Below are positions 38,330 to 46,911 of a DNA stretch of 64,000 bases, one piece after another. The DNA comes from Falsiroseomonas sp050563525 (GTDB taxonomy: Bacteria; Pseudomonadota; Alphaproteobacteria; Acetobacterales; Acetobacteraceae). Each line of letters opens with the position of its first letter. The stretch's first letter is position 1. The translations under genes were made by a program, and so were the position numbers. The DNA lies in assembly GCF_050563525.1 (NCBI RefSeq), contig NZ_JBNXUN010000008.1, positions 124,001 through 188,000 on the forward strand, written 5' to 3'. Under the pieces are notes generated by a model, which did no database searches, was not told the DNA's origin, and saw only the letters and a list, made by a program, of their open reading frames with translations.

Positions 38330-39324
38330 ACATGCAGCGTCGCCATGGCGCGGTGCTCGGCGATGGCCTGTCGGGCACGCGTTGTCTGGTGCTCGGCGCC
38401 GGTGGCTTCATCGGCCTGAACCTGTGCCGCGCCCTGCTGCGCGCGGGTGCCGCTGTGCATGGCTATGGCCGCCCGCCCGCTTGGCCGGGTGCGCTGCCGG
38501 ACCTTCGCTGGACGCAGGCTGAATTCGGCGACACGGCCGCACTCGGCGCCGCGCTGGAGGGTGCGGAGGTCGTCTTCCACCTGCTCGGCGGCAGCGTGCC
38601 CGCGGCGGCGGAGCGTGACCCGGCGGCGGATCTTCGCATCAACGGTGTTGCCTCGGTCGAACTGCTTGGCCTGTGCCGCGCGGCCGGGGTGCGGCGCATG
38701 GTCTTCGTCTCCTCGGGCGGCACCGTCTATGGCGTGCCGCGCATCCTGCCGATCCCGGAGGATCACCCGACCGACCCGATCTCGGCCTACGGCATCCACA
38801 AGCTGCTGGTGGAAAAGCACCTCGGCCTGCTGGCTCACCGGCACGGGCTGCATTCGGTCGTGCTGCGCGCCGCCAACCCCTATGGCCCGTTCCAGAGCCC
38901 CGATCGCGGCCAGGGTGTCATCGCCGCGCTGATCGCCCGTCGCTTGGCCGGGATGCCGGTGGAGGTGTGGGGCGACGGCCAGGTGGTGCGCGATTTCCTG
39001 CATGTGGAAGACCTGGTGGCAGCGATGCTGCGCGCCGCGGTGCATGCGGGGGAGGAGAGACTTTTCAACGTCGGCTCCGGCACCGGCCGCTCGATCCTCG
39101 ATGTCGTCGCCTCGGTCGATGCGATGCTCGGCCTGCGCGGCGCCGAGATCCACCACCACCCGGCGCGGCCGGTGGACGTGCCGGTCAACGTGCTCGACAT
39201 CTCCCGCATCCGGCGCGTGCTGGGCTGGGCGCCGCGCACCGACTGGATGGCCGGGCTGCGTGGCACGGCGGAATGGCTGCGCGGCGTGCTGCCGGCGCGG
39301 CAGGGCGCGCTGGTGCGGCGATGA
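38326..39324 (+). CDS. NAD-dependent sugar epimerase/dehydratase
   Basis: A 332-residue extended short-chain dehydrogenase acting on nucleotide sugars, in the UDP-glucose 4-epimerase class. It has the NAD motif GAGGFIG near residue 25, the catalytic Ser/Thr region VSSGGTVYG near 132, the catalytic YGIHK near 155, and the substrate loop ANPYGPFQSPDRGQG near 187, then DFLHVEDLV. The reaction (4-epimerisation or dehydration) cannot be decided from the sequence. It likely supplies an activated sugar to the adjoining transferases. Start and stop each overlap neighbours by 4 bp. Confidence 0.88.
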   Translation: MNMQRRHGAVLGDGLSGTRCLVLGAGGFIGLNLCRALLRAGAAVHGYGRPPAWPGALPDLRWTQAEFGDTAALGAALEGAEVVFHLLGGSVPAAAERDPAADLRINGVASVELLGLCRAAGVRRMVFVSSGGTVYGVPRILPIPEDHPTDPISAYGIHKLLVEKHLGLLAHRHGLHSVVLRAANPYGPFQSPDRGQGVIAALIARRLAGMPVEVWGDGQVVRDFLHVEDLVAAMLRAAVHAGEERLFNVGSGTGRSILDVVASVDAMLGLRGAEIHHHPARPVDVPVNVLDISRIRRVLGWAPRTDWMAGLRGTAEWLRGVLPARQGALVRR

Positions 39325-41420
39325 GGCGCGAGGCGACGCTGATCCAGTCCCGCCGCCTGGCACCCTCCGCGGAGGGCGGCTGGCACCGCATCTTCTTCGC
39401 GGTGGAGGCGCTGGAGGAAACCACGATCCTCTATGTGACCCTGCACGACGCCGCCGGCGAATCGCTCAGCGGCAACCTGTACCTGCACGCGCCACCCGCG
39501 CCGGATGGCGGGCGGGAGGAACATCAGCTGATCTGGTACGTGCCCGGCGAGGCCTGCGAGGCGCGGCTTTCCGCGCTCGGTCCCGCCGCGGCCGCGCTGC
39601 GGGCCAAGGCATTCCTGCTGCAGCCGCTGAGCCGTGCAGCAGCCGCGGCGCGACTGCTGCGCCACGCCCCGCTGGAGGAGGTTGCCGGCCTGGCGCGCCT
39701 AGCGCTGACCCAGCCGCGCAGCCTGCGCCGCCAGCTTCGCCACGTGCTGGCACTGACGGCCAACAAGGCGCAGGTGCCCCGGCAATCCTATGCCGCCTGG
39801 ATCGCGCTGTTCGACCAATGGTCGGCGCAGGATTTTCCCGAAGGCGCCCCGGTGCCGGACATCGCCTATCTGGTGCTGGCGCGGGATGCGGAATCGCCCG
39901 CCCTGGCCGCGACGCTGGCGAGCCTCGCCGCGCAGCCGACCCGGCCGGCCCATGCCGTGCTGCATCCAGACGCGCCGCTGCGGCCGGCCATCGCCACGCT
40001 GGATGCCGGCAGCATCGGCATACTCCAGGCCGGGGAGGTGCTGCCGCCGCATGCGACCCAGCTCGCGGCACGGAACCTCGGCGCAGCCGAGATCACCATC
40101 GCCGACGAGGATGATCTGGCGGCGGACGGCACCCGCCACGATCCGCGCTTCAAGCCCCGGCCGAACCTGGCGCTGATGCTGTCCGGCACGCAGTCGCGCG
40201 GCCTGTGGCTGGTGCGGCGGGACACGCTGCTGCGCCACGCGCCGGAGGCCGTGGATACGGCGGAGGCGCTGCGCCTTGCCACCTGGCTCGCGCGGCATCG
40301 CGCAGACCCGCGGCCCTTCAGCCATCGTATCCCGCACATCCTGGCACATCGCCGGCCGGATGCGGAAGCGGCCGCGCCGGAGGCGCTGGCGGCGATCGTG
40401 GCGCGGCACCTGGAGGATGGCGGACCGGCCATCACGCCCGTCGCGTCCTGGCCGCTGACGTTCCGGCTCGGCGCCACGGGGAAGGAGCCGCGCGTCGCCG
40501 CCATCGTCCCGTCCACGCTGCGTGCGCGCCATTCCCTGGCCTGCATCCGCGCCATCCTGGACGGCACCGACCATGCGGCGTTCGAGCTGCATGTGGTGGT
40601 GATGCAGCCCGGCCCGCTGGATGCCCGGCAGCGCGCGGCGGCGGCGGCGATCACGCGCCACCCGAACGCGACGGTGACCTGGCTGCAGGCGCCGGGCTTC
40701 AACTTCTCCGCCGCCAACAACCACATGGCGAAGCGTACGCGCGGCGAGCACATCCTGCTGCTGAACGACGACATCTCCCCGATCCGGCGCGACTGGCTGC
40801 GCTGGATGTGCGCCTTCCTGGCCGACGAACAGGTGGGCATGGTGGGTGCGCGGCTGCTGTATCCCGACGGCAGCGTGCAGCATGGCGGCATCATCATGGG
40901 CCTGTCCGGCCTGTGCGACCACGCGCATCGCCACCTGCCCGGCGGCGACCCCGGCTACATGTCCCGCGCCGTACTGGCGCAGGAGCTTTCGGCGGTGACG
41001 GCCGCCTGCATGCTGGTGCGCCGCAGCCTGTTCGAACAGGTCGGCGGCCTCGACGAAAGCTATCCCAGCGCCTTCAACGACGTGGATTTCGCGCTGCGCG
41101 TCGGCGAGACCGGGCACGCCATCGTCTATGCGCCGCAGGCGGAACTGCACCACCATGAGCTGCTGACCTACGGCAACCACTATGCCGGCGACCGCGCCGC
41201 CTTCCACGCCCTCGAGGTGCATCGGATGCGGCGGCGCTGGCAAGCGGTCTGCGCCAACGATCCCTTCCACAACCCAAACCTCGGCCTGGCGCTTGGCGTT
41301 GAATGGAAGCTGGCCTTCCCGCCACGCAACGCCGCGGAACCGGATGCGGCACGCAAAGCTTCAGGCGCGGGTTGCCTGCAGGATCGATTGCATGCCGCCG
41401 AGATGCCCCAGTTCCGCTGA
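39321..41420 (+). CDS. Family 2 glycosyltransferase with degenerate N-terminal GT domain
   Basis: A 699-residue protein. The C-terminal half (~390-640) is a clear GT2: PRVAAIVPSTLRARHSLACI, then LLLNDDISPIRRDWL (D-x-D region near 480) and YPSAFNDVDFALRVGETG near 580. The N-terminal ~120 residues are unassigned. Residues ~175-330 look like a reduced second GT2: the pattern DEDDLAADGTRHDPRFKP resembles the D-E-D metal loop and FKPDW motif of two-domain transferases, but the nucleotide-binding start is poor. It is the last gene of the glycan operon. Its 3' end overlaps the convergent methyltransferase by 60 bp, suggesting a recently extended tail. Confidence 0.8.
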   Translation: MRREATLIQSRRLAPSAEGGWHRIFFAVEALEETTILYVTLHDAAGESLSGNLYLHAPPAPDGGREEHQLIWYVPGEACEARLSALGPAAAALRAKAFLLQPLSRAAAAARLLRHAPLEEVAGLARLALTQPRSLRRQLRHVLALTANKAQVPRQSYAAWIALFDQWSAQDFPEGAPVPDIAYLVLARDAESPALAATLASLAAQPTRPAHAVLHPDAPLRPAIATLDAGSIGILQAGEVLPPHATQLAARNLGAAEITIADEDDLAADGTRHDPRFKPRPNLALMLSGTQSRGLWLVRRDTLLRHAPEAVDTAEALRLATWLARHRADPRPFSHRIPHILAHRRPDAEAAAPEALAAIVARHLEDGGPAITPVASWPLTFRLGATGKEPRVAAIVPSTLRARHSLACIRAILDGTDHAAFELHVVVMQPGPLDARQRAAAAAITRHPNATVTWLQAPGFNFSAANNHMAKRTRGEHILLLNDDISPIRRDWLRWMCAFLADEQVGMVGARLLYPDGSVQHGGIIMGLSGLCDHAHRHLPGGDPGYMSRAVLAQELSAVTAACMLVRRSLFEQVGGLDESYPSAFNDVDFALRVGETGHAIVYAPQAELHHHELLTYGNHYAGDRAAFHALEVHRMRRRWQAVCANDPFHNPNLGLALGVEWKLAFPPRNAAEPDAARKASGAGCLQDRLHAAEMPQFR

Positions 41421-42092
41421 CCAGTAGAACACCATCGTCGGATCGCGGAATCCGGCCTCGCGCAGATCCTGCATCAGTGCCCAGCCGAAGTGCCGGAAGC
41501 AGAGCACGCCGGATTCGTCCAGCGGGTCGCCGTGGTATTCCGGCGGCAGGATGTGGCGGATGGCGCCATCTGGCTGCAGCTCCGCACGCGTGACATGCAG
41601 GTGCGATTCCAGCGCGAATGGCACCGTCATCAGCAGCGTTCCGCCCGGCCGCAGGCAGGGCGCGAATTCACGCAGCCCAGCCATGTGATCGGGCACGTGT
41701 TCCAGCACGTCGAAGCTTCCGATGCAGGCGAAGGTACCGCTCGCCAGCCTCAGCGCGGCCACGTCCTCATGCCGCACGCCGGCAGCGTTGATCTGACCGG
41801 GGGCGGCGCCATCGCGCAGGTATTCGCTGCCGGCCAGACGCGGGAAGCGTGCGGCGGTGGCGCGATACAGCGGCGTCAGCTGTTCGGTCAGGTAGACGGC
41901 ATCCGCGGGGTTGGTTGCCTCCGTCATGAACATCAGCGCCGCGCGCATGCGGTTGTTCAGGCCGCAGCTCGGGCAGGTCAGGTGTTCTCGCCAGTTCGGC
42001 GTGCGGGTGCCGTCATCCGCCGTGAATCCATGCGCGTAGCTGGTCTGGAACTGCGAGGCGCGGTGGCAGACCCAGCAATGGCCAAGCACCAC
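41361..42092 (-). CDS. Class I methyltransferase with zinc-knuckle-like N-terminus
   Basis: A 243-residue protein. The first ~50 residues carry paired cysteines (CWVCH and CPSCG, about 35 residues apart), which suggest a zinc knuckle. The methyltransferase part has GTFACIGSFDVLEHVPDH near residue 115, where the usual G-rich loop is short, and LRPGGTLLMTVPFALESHLH near 145. I start it at GTG 42092, preceded by GGAG nine bases upstream; the gene lies just beside the broken recombinase, so the original start may have been lost. The substrate is probably a glycan or sugar in this context. It is convergent with the operon. Confidence 0.75.
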   Translation of the reverse strand: MVLGHCWVCHRASQFQTSYAHGFTADDGTRTPNWREHLTCPSCGLNNRMRAALMFMTEATNPADAVYLTEQLTPLYRATAARFPRLAGSEYLRDGAAPGQINAAGVRHEDVAALRLASGTFACIGSFDVLEHVPDHMAGLREFAPCLRPGGTLLMTVPFALESHLHVTRAELQPDGAIRHILPPEYHGDPLDESGVLCFRHFGWALMQDLREAGFRDPTMVFYWSAELGHLGGMQSILQATRA

Positions 42093-42121
42093 AAAGATCG
42101 GCTCCGGCCGGATCAGCGCGC

Positions 42122-43104
42122 ATGACCCAGCCCCCTGCCCCGCTCCCGCCCCGGCACCCCGCCGGCACTGGCCGACCTCGCCGCCACCGCCGACCGCGCC
42201 CGCGGCTACGCCCACCAGGCCCGCGCGGACAACACCCGGCGCAGCTACGCCATCGCCTGGACGGATTTCTGCGCCTGGTGCGCCGGCCATGGCCTCGCGC
42301 CACTGCCGGCCGCCCCCCAGACCGTCGGGCGGTTCCTCGCCGACCGGGCGCAGACCCACCGCCCGGCCTCGCTGCGGCTGCGCCTGGTCGCCATCGGCCA
42401 GGCGCACCGCCTGCAGGGCCACAGCCTCAACCCCCGCCACCCGGCGGTGCGCGAGGTCTGGGCCGGCATCCGGCGGACGCATGGCACCGCGCCGCGCCAG
42501 ACCACCGCGGCGACCAGCGAGGTGCTGCGCGACGCGCTGCGCGAGTTGGCCCGCCGCCCCGGGGCTGCGGCCGCTGCGCGACCGCGCCCTGCTGCTGGTC
42601 GGCTTTGCCGCGGCGCTGCGCCGCGCGGAGCTAGTGGGGCTCGACGTCGCCGATCTTCGGCCAGTGCCGAAAGGCATCTTGCTGACGCTTCGCCGGAGCA
42701 AGACCGACCCAGACGGCGCCGGCACCGAGGTGGCGCTGCCGCACGGCCAGCACGAACTCACCTGTCCGGTGCGGGCGCTCGCCGCCTGGCGGGCGGCTGC
42801 CGGCCTCGCGGACGGGGCCGTCTTCGTCTCGGTGACCAAGGGCGGCCGCGCCACCGCCACCCGGCTCTCCGACCGCGACGTGGCGCGGGTGGTGAAAGCC
42901 GCCGTCGCCGCCGCCGGCTACGACCCCGCCAGCTTTGCCGGACACTCGATGCGCGCCGGCTTCGCCACCTCCGCCGCCCGCGCCGGCGTGCCCGAGGCCG
43001 CGATCATGCAGCAGACCCGCCACCGCTCCGCCGCCACCCTGCGCGGCTATGTCCGCCGCGGCGGGCTCTTCCGGGACAACGCCGCCAGCAAGGTCGGGCT
43101 GTAG
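42122..43104 (+). pseudogene. Tyrosine recombinase (integrase), frameshifted
   Basis: An integrase split between two frames. The N-terminal SAM-like DNA-binding part (NTRRSYAIAWTDFCAWC, FLADRAQTHRPASL) is read in one frame up to about 42560, and the catalytic part (RDRALLLVGFAAALRRAEL, GHSMRAGFATSAARAG, TLRGYVRRGGLF) in another, up to 43104. The catalytic Arg, the box II H-x-x-R and the nucleophile Tyr remain. The break lies in a CCCCGGGG run near 42550-42560. A start codon in the right frame is also missing: ATG 42122 is in a third frame. It sits at the right edge of the glycan island. Confidence 0.78.
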
Positions 43105-43184
43105 GGCGATTAGCGCCATCTTGTCGCGCGGTGATGTGGCGACGGCCGCCGCGGCGCCCCTTATATGCCCCGGCATGAACCGCC

Positions 43185-43712
43185 CCGCCGGCCCGCCTGA
43201 TCTTCTTTGACGAAACCTGGGCCAAGACCAACATGACGCGCACCTGCGGCTGGAGCCCGCGCGGCGCGCCGCTGCTGGCCAAGGTGCCGCATGGGCAGTG
43301 GAAGACGCTAACCTTCCTCGCCGGCCTGCGGCACGACCGCATCGTTGCGCCCTGCGTCATCGACGGGCCGATCAACGGCCTCTCCTTCACCGCCTGGGTC
43401 AGCCAGCTCCCGGCGCCGACGCTGAGCCGCGGTGACATTGTCATTGCCGACAACCTCGGCAGCCACAAAGGCAAGCCTGTCCGCGCAGCACTCCGCGCCG
43501 TCGGCACCAAGCCGTTCTTCCTGCCGGCCTACAGCCCAGACCTGAACCCGATCGAGATGGTCTTTGCTAAACTTAAGACACTGCTCCGCAAGGCTGACGA
43601 GCGATCCGTCGAGGCAACCTGGCGCAGGATAGGCGACCTGCTCGGCGCCTTCACCTCCGACGAGTGCGCCGCCGACCTCCGCCATGCCGGCTATGCTTCA
43701 ATCATGGCCTGA
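43185..43712 (+). pseudogene. IS630-family transposase C-terminal part
   Basis: The catalytic domain of an IS630-type DDE transposase without its N-terminal helix-turn-helix. The three acidic residues appear in LIFFDETWAKTNM, DIVIADNLGSHKG and YSPDLNPIEMVFAKLK. The reading frame begins right after a stop codon at 43176-43178, so the N-terminus has been removed. The element ends near 43712. With the integrase remnant it forms the right edge of the glycan island. The left-edge IS630 fragment is on the other strand, so the two are not obviously halves of one copy. Confidence 0.85.
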
Positions 43713-43718
43713 CAGACT

Positions 43719-44384
43719 CTAGGCGTGCGCGTACTGTGCGTGCGGCTCGGTGTCCTTGTGCGCGTTGGGGTTCGGAAGCTGCGCCTGGTAGCCGCCGAGT
43801 TCCTCGAACACCGCGAGTCATTGCTGCTGGTGCATCGTGTCGCGCGCGATCAGGAAGGCGCGCATGCCCTTCATGCCGGGATCATCCGTCCTGCCATGCA
43901 GCCGCAACGCGAGCGCCCGGCCGGACGCCTCCGCCGCCGCATTCGCATTCGCATCCGCCAGCATGTCGCCGGCGATGTTGCCGCTGGCATAGACATGGCT
44001 GGCGTTGAACGGCACGCCGTTCGCACCCCTGGCATCGCCGCTAGGCCGGTGGCCAGGATGTGGCGCAGGTTCATGCCGTTCAGTACCGCGCTGGCTACCG
44101 GGTCGCCGCCGCCTCCTCCTGGAACGACAGCGGCGCCTTTTCCAGGTTCAGGGCGACGGCGGTCGCCAGCATCTCGATATGGCCGATCTCCTCCGTCCCC
44201 GTGTTCAGCAGCATGTCGCGGTACCTGGCTGGCCCGCGCGCCCCCTGCCCTGGAAGATGTATTGCAGGCAGACCCGGATCGCGCACTCGACGCCGCCGAT
44301 CGCCTGCTGCAGGATACACGCGAAGGCCGGGCTCGGGCGCTCGACGCGCACCCGGTATTGCAGCTTGCCATCCATTTAGAACAT
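43719..44384 (-). pseudogene. Manganese catalase, heavily decayed
   Basis: Pieces of a dimanganese catalase in three frames. The first codons read MF-stop-MDGKLQYRVRVERP, with LQQAIGGVECAIRVCLQY; a second frame holds GPARYRDMLLNTGTEEIGHIEML (the metal-ligand Glu/His motif) and AVALNLEKAP; further on come NASHVYASGNIAGDML and DDPGMKGMRAFLIARDTMHQQQ, where a stop codon (TGA) replaces the usual Trp, followed by FEELGGYQAQLPNPNAHKDTEP. At least two frameshifts and two nonsense codons show this is not functional. The intact enzyme would destroy hydrogen peroxide. It lies beside the IS630 remnant. Confidence 0.85.
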
Positions 44385-44615
44385 CGCATGCAACCTCCGC
44401 GCCGGATTGGACCCGGCGGCACACCTCGATGACGCGAAGTCGGTTCGCGCACGGACGTTGCACGAGGCGCGGGCAGGCGTCGCGAAACGCGCCGTCGCGG
44501 CAGGGCTGGCGCCGGTTCGCGTCGTTCGCGCAATCGCGACCAGTTGAGGCGGCGCCGGGGCGTCCTTCCCGGCTGCCCGCGTTGCAGCCGCACGCGCGAA
44601 AGAAGGATGAGAAGC

Positions 44616-45029
44616 ATGAGCCAGCCCTACGACCCGGATGGCGAGGTGGACCTCGTCGTCAGCCTGCCCACCATCGTCGCCATCATCGACACCGCCCGCG
44701 CCGCCGGGGAGTTGCAGGAGGAAGCGGCGAACGAGGATGTGCAGGACCCGGAAACGCCCGACGAGGTCGACCCGGATGCCATGACCGATACGCTCAAGGG
44801 CCTGATCGCGGAGCTGAACGAGGATGAGCAGGCGGCCCTGATCGCGCTCACCTGGATCGGCCGCGGTGACCACGACGCGACGGAATGGGAGGAAGCGCGG
44901 CGCCTGGCGCGAGAGCGCAACGCGGATGGCTCGGCACCGGACTACCTGGCGGGGATGGAGCTGCTGGGTGACCTGCTGTCGGAGGGCCTTGCGGCCTTCG
45001 GCATCGCGGCGGAGGAACAGGAGCGGTAG
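44616..45029 (+). CDS. DUF3775 family protein
   Basis: A 137-residue protein of unknown function. The pattern LIAELNEDEQAALIALTWIGRGD near residue 70 is the DUF3775 signature. There is no signal peptide or membrane segment, and the composition is acidic. A ribosome-binding stretch AAGGATGAGAAGC precedes the ATG chosen; an alternative start eight bases upstream exists in a different frame. It lies five bases upstream of an FAD oxidoreductase gene, with which it probably forms an operon. Confidence 0.85.
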   Translation: MSQPYDPDGEVDLVVSLPTIVAIIDTARAAGELQEEAANEDVQDPETPDEVDPDAMTDTLKGLIAELNEDEQAALIALTWIGRGDHDATEWEEARRLARERNADGSAPDYLAGMELLGDLLSEGLAAFGIAAEEQER

Positions 45030-45034
45030 CGGGC

Positions 45035-45994
45035 ATGGCCGAGGATGATGCCCTGGATTGCCTGATCGTCGGCGGCGGCCCGGCCGGGCTGACCGCGGCG
45101 CTGTACCTCGCGCGCTTCCGGCGGCGAACGCTGGTGGTCGATGCCGGGGAGCCGCGCGCCGCCTGGATCCCCGCCAGCCACAACATCCCCTTCTTCGCCG
45201 ATGGCATTCCCGGCACGGAGATCCTGGCCCGCCAGCGCGACCACATCGGCCGCTACGGCATGGTGGTCCAGCAAGGCCGGATCAGCATGCTGGCGCGACG
45301 GCGCGGCGGGTTCCTGGCGATGGTGGAGAGGGCGGGTGGCGAAGGTGGGAAACTGCGGGCGCGGCGCGTGCTGCTGGCGACCGGTGCGGAGGATGTGGAA
45401 CCGGCTCTGCCGGACCTGCCGGATGCGGTGCGCCGCGGCCTGGTGCGCTACTGTCCGATCTGCGACGGCTACGAATCGCGCGACCGGCGCATCGCCGTGA
45501 TCGCCCCGGGCGGCGCCCGCAGCGCGCACGGCTTGGCGGAGGCCGCCTTCATCGCCCGCAGCTATGCCGACGACGTCACGCTGCTGACCCTCGGCGCGAG
45601 ACTGGAACTGGATGCCGGGCAGCGCGAGATGGCCACCGCGCGCGGCATCAGGCTGGTGGAGCATCCGATCGCGGGGCTGGAGATGGCGGAGGGGCAGATC
45701 GCGGCACTTCGCTTCGGCGACGGCGCGGCGCTGCGCTTCGACGTACTGTATTCGGCGCTCGGCCTGGACTACCGCAGCGGGCTGGCGGCCAGGCTCGGTG
45801 CGGCGCAGGACCCCTCCGGTGCGCTGCTGGTGGACGAGCATGCGCAGACCACGGTGCCGGGCCTCTACGCCGCCGGCGACGTGGTGCGGGGGCTGGACCA
45901 GATCGTGGTCGGCATGGGCCACGCCGCCACCGCCGCGACGCATATCCATAACCGGTGCGAGGCGCCGACCGAGGATGAGCCGGACGGCGCCTGA
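45035..45994 (+). CDS. Thioredoxin-reductase-like FAD oxidoreductase
   Basis: A 319-residue flavoprotein of the thioredoxin/ferredoxin reductase fold. The FAD-binding motif is LIVGGGPAGLTAALYL near residue 10. The redox-active CxxC lies in RYCPICDGYE near 140. The usual NADPH motif GxGxxA is degenerate (VIAPGGARSAHG near 155), so the electron donor is uncertain. The final motif GLYAAGDVVRGLDQIVVGMGHAA near 275 is normal. It follows the DUF3775 gene by five bases. A role in thiol or disulfide homeostasis is plausible. Confidence 0.88.
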   Translation: MAEDDALDCLIVGGGPAGLTAALYLARFRRRTLVVDAGEPRAAWIPASHNIPFFADGIPGTEILARQRDHIGRYGMVVQQGRISMLARRRGGFLAMVERAGGEGGKLRARRVLLATGAEDVEPALPDLPDAVRRGLVRYCPICDGYESRDRRIAVIAPGGARSAHGLAEAAFIARSYADDVTLLTLGARLELDAGQREMATARGIRLVEHPIAGLEMAEGQIAALRFGDGAALRFDVLYSALGLDYRSGLAARLGAAQDPSGALLVDEHAQTTVPGLYAAGDVVRGLDQIVVGMGHAATAATHIHNRCEAPTEDEPDGA

Positions 45995-46019
45995 GCCGGC
46001 CGGCGTCCTATCCGGGGTC

Positions 46020-46244
46020 CTACCGGCGCTCCCCGGTGATCCCGGAATGCGAAGGCGGGTCGCTGGCCGGGAAGCTGTCCGCCACTTCCGCGTCCAGTTG
46101 CTGCTCCCGGCGGGAGGCCTCGATTTCGGCGCGGGCCTGCTGCCAATGCGCCTCCGCCCGACCCTCCGGACAGCCTTCCTGCATCCAGATCTCGTAGGCG
46201 CGCTGCTGGACCGCGCGCTCGATGTCGTAGGGCATCTCTGGCAT
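46020..46244 (-). CDS. DUF2934 family protein
   Basis: A 74-residue protein. It shows the DUF2934 pattern RAYEIWMQEGCPEGRAEAHW near residues 16-35, followed by a charged helix and a short tail. Members are frequent in stress-related gene groups, and the function is unknown. It is probably the second gene of a short operon with 46277-46831: the ATG at 46244 lies 32 bp after that gene and has a GAGGATC stretch before it. Confidence 0.88.
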   Translation of the reverse strand: MPEMPYDIERAVQQRAYEIWMQEGCPEGRAEAHWQQARAEIEASRREQQLDAEVADSFPASDPPSHSGITGERR

Positions 46245-46276
46245 GGGCTGATCCTCCCGGCGCGATTCTGCGCCTG

Positions 46277-46831
46277 TCAGCGGCGTGGCGTCACCGCAAA
46301 TGCGCGCGCGTGGGCGCGGCTGCGATTGGGGTCGCGCTGCATGGCCGACATGGCGAAGCGGCCGAGCAGGCCGGCCGGTGCATCGTCCTGGTGCCGGCGC
46401 GGAATCGGCCCGAGCACCGCATCGCCGCCAAAGGTGGCGAAGCCGATATCCTCGTCATGTCCGGTATAGCCCCGGCGGCCCGGCGCGCCCGTGTCCTCGT
46501 CCGGGGCGTCGCCACGCCAATCCTCCTCCCGCACGTCCAGGTCCGCGGCGCCACAGCGCATGAACACCGCCATGGCGGCCTCCGTCTGGCCCTCCGCGAG
46601 CCAGGCGGCGACCACGGCACCGCCGCGGCGGATGCCCTGGCGGAACACGAAATCCTCCTCCGCCGGCAGGTTCAGGCGGTCGATCGGCTGCATGGCGCGG
46701 GCGCGAGGCACCGGCGTCTCGCCGAACAGGGCCAGTTCCTGGGGGTCGGTGCCGAGGGCGCGGGGCAGGTCGTCCGCCGCCTGCTCGGCGTCGGTGGGGC
46801 GGTCGAACAGGGCCACGAGGATGAAGGTCAT
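46277..46831 (-). CDS. Hypothetical stress-type protein, 184 aa
   Basis: A 184-residue soluble protein. The N-terminus MTFILVALFDRPTDAEQAADDL and the repeat of a short alpha/beta unit resemble the YflT/heat-induced-stress-like proteins, but I do not assign it firmly. The C-terminal ~60 residues are Gly/Asp/Arg-rich. The ATG at 46831 follows GGAGCAACC. A possible EcfG promoter (46866-46891) lies about 35 bp upstream, which would place it in the general stress response. It precedes the DUF2934 gene in the same direction. Confidence 0.7.
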   Translation of the reverse strand: MTFILVALFDRPTDAEQAADDLPRALGTDPQELALFGETPVPRARAMQPIDRLNLPAEEDFVFRQGIRRGGAVVAAWLAEGQTEAAMAVFMRCGAADLDVREEDWRGDAPDEDTGAPGRRGYTGHDEDIGFATFGGDAVLGPIPRRHQDDAPAGLLGRFAMSAMQRDPNRSRAHARAFAVTPRR

Positions 46832-46865
46832 TCCGGTTGCTCCGCTTGCGCTGGGTTGTGGGTGC

Positions 46866-46891
46866 AACGCGGCGGGCGGTTCATTCGTTCG
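46866..46891 (-). promoter_or_regulatory. EcfG-like promoter candidate
   Basis: On the minus strand, CGAAC is followed by 17 bases and CGTT, close to the alphaproteobacterial EcfG consensus GGAAC-N16/17-CGTT (one mismatch). It lies 35 bp upstream of the start of the stress-type protein at 46277-46831. Confidence 0.45.
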
Positions 46892-46911
46892 CGGTCGCGA
46901 CCGCGATTCCC

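Noticed and set aside
27905..43712. Left and right IS630 pieces as two ends of one broken copy
   Set aside because: They are on opposite strands, so this would need an inversion of the island; the evidence is not sufficient.
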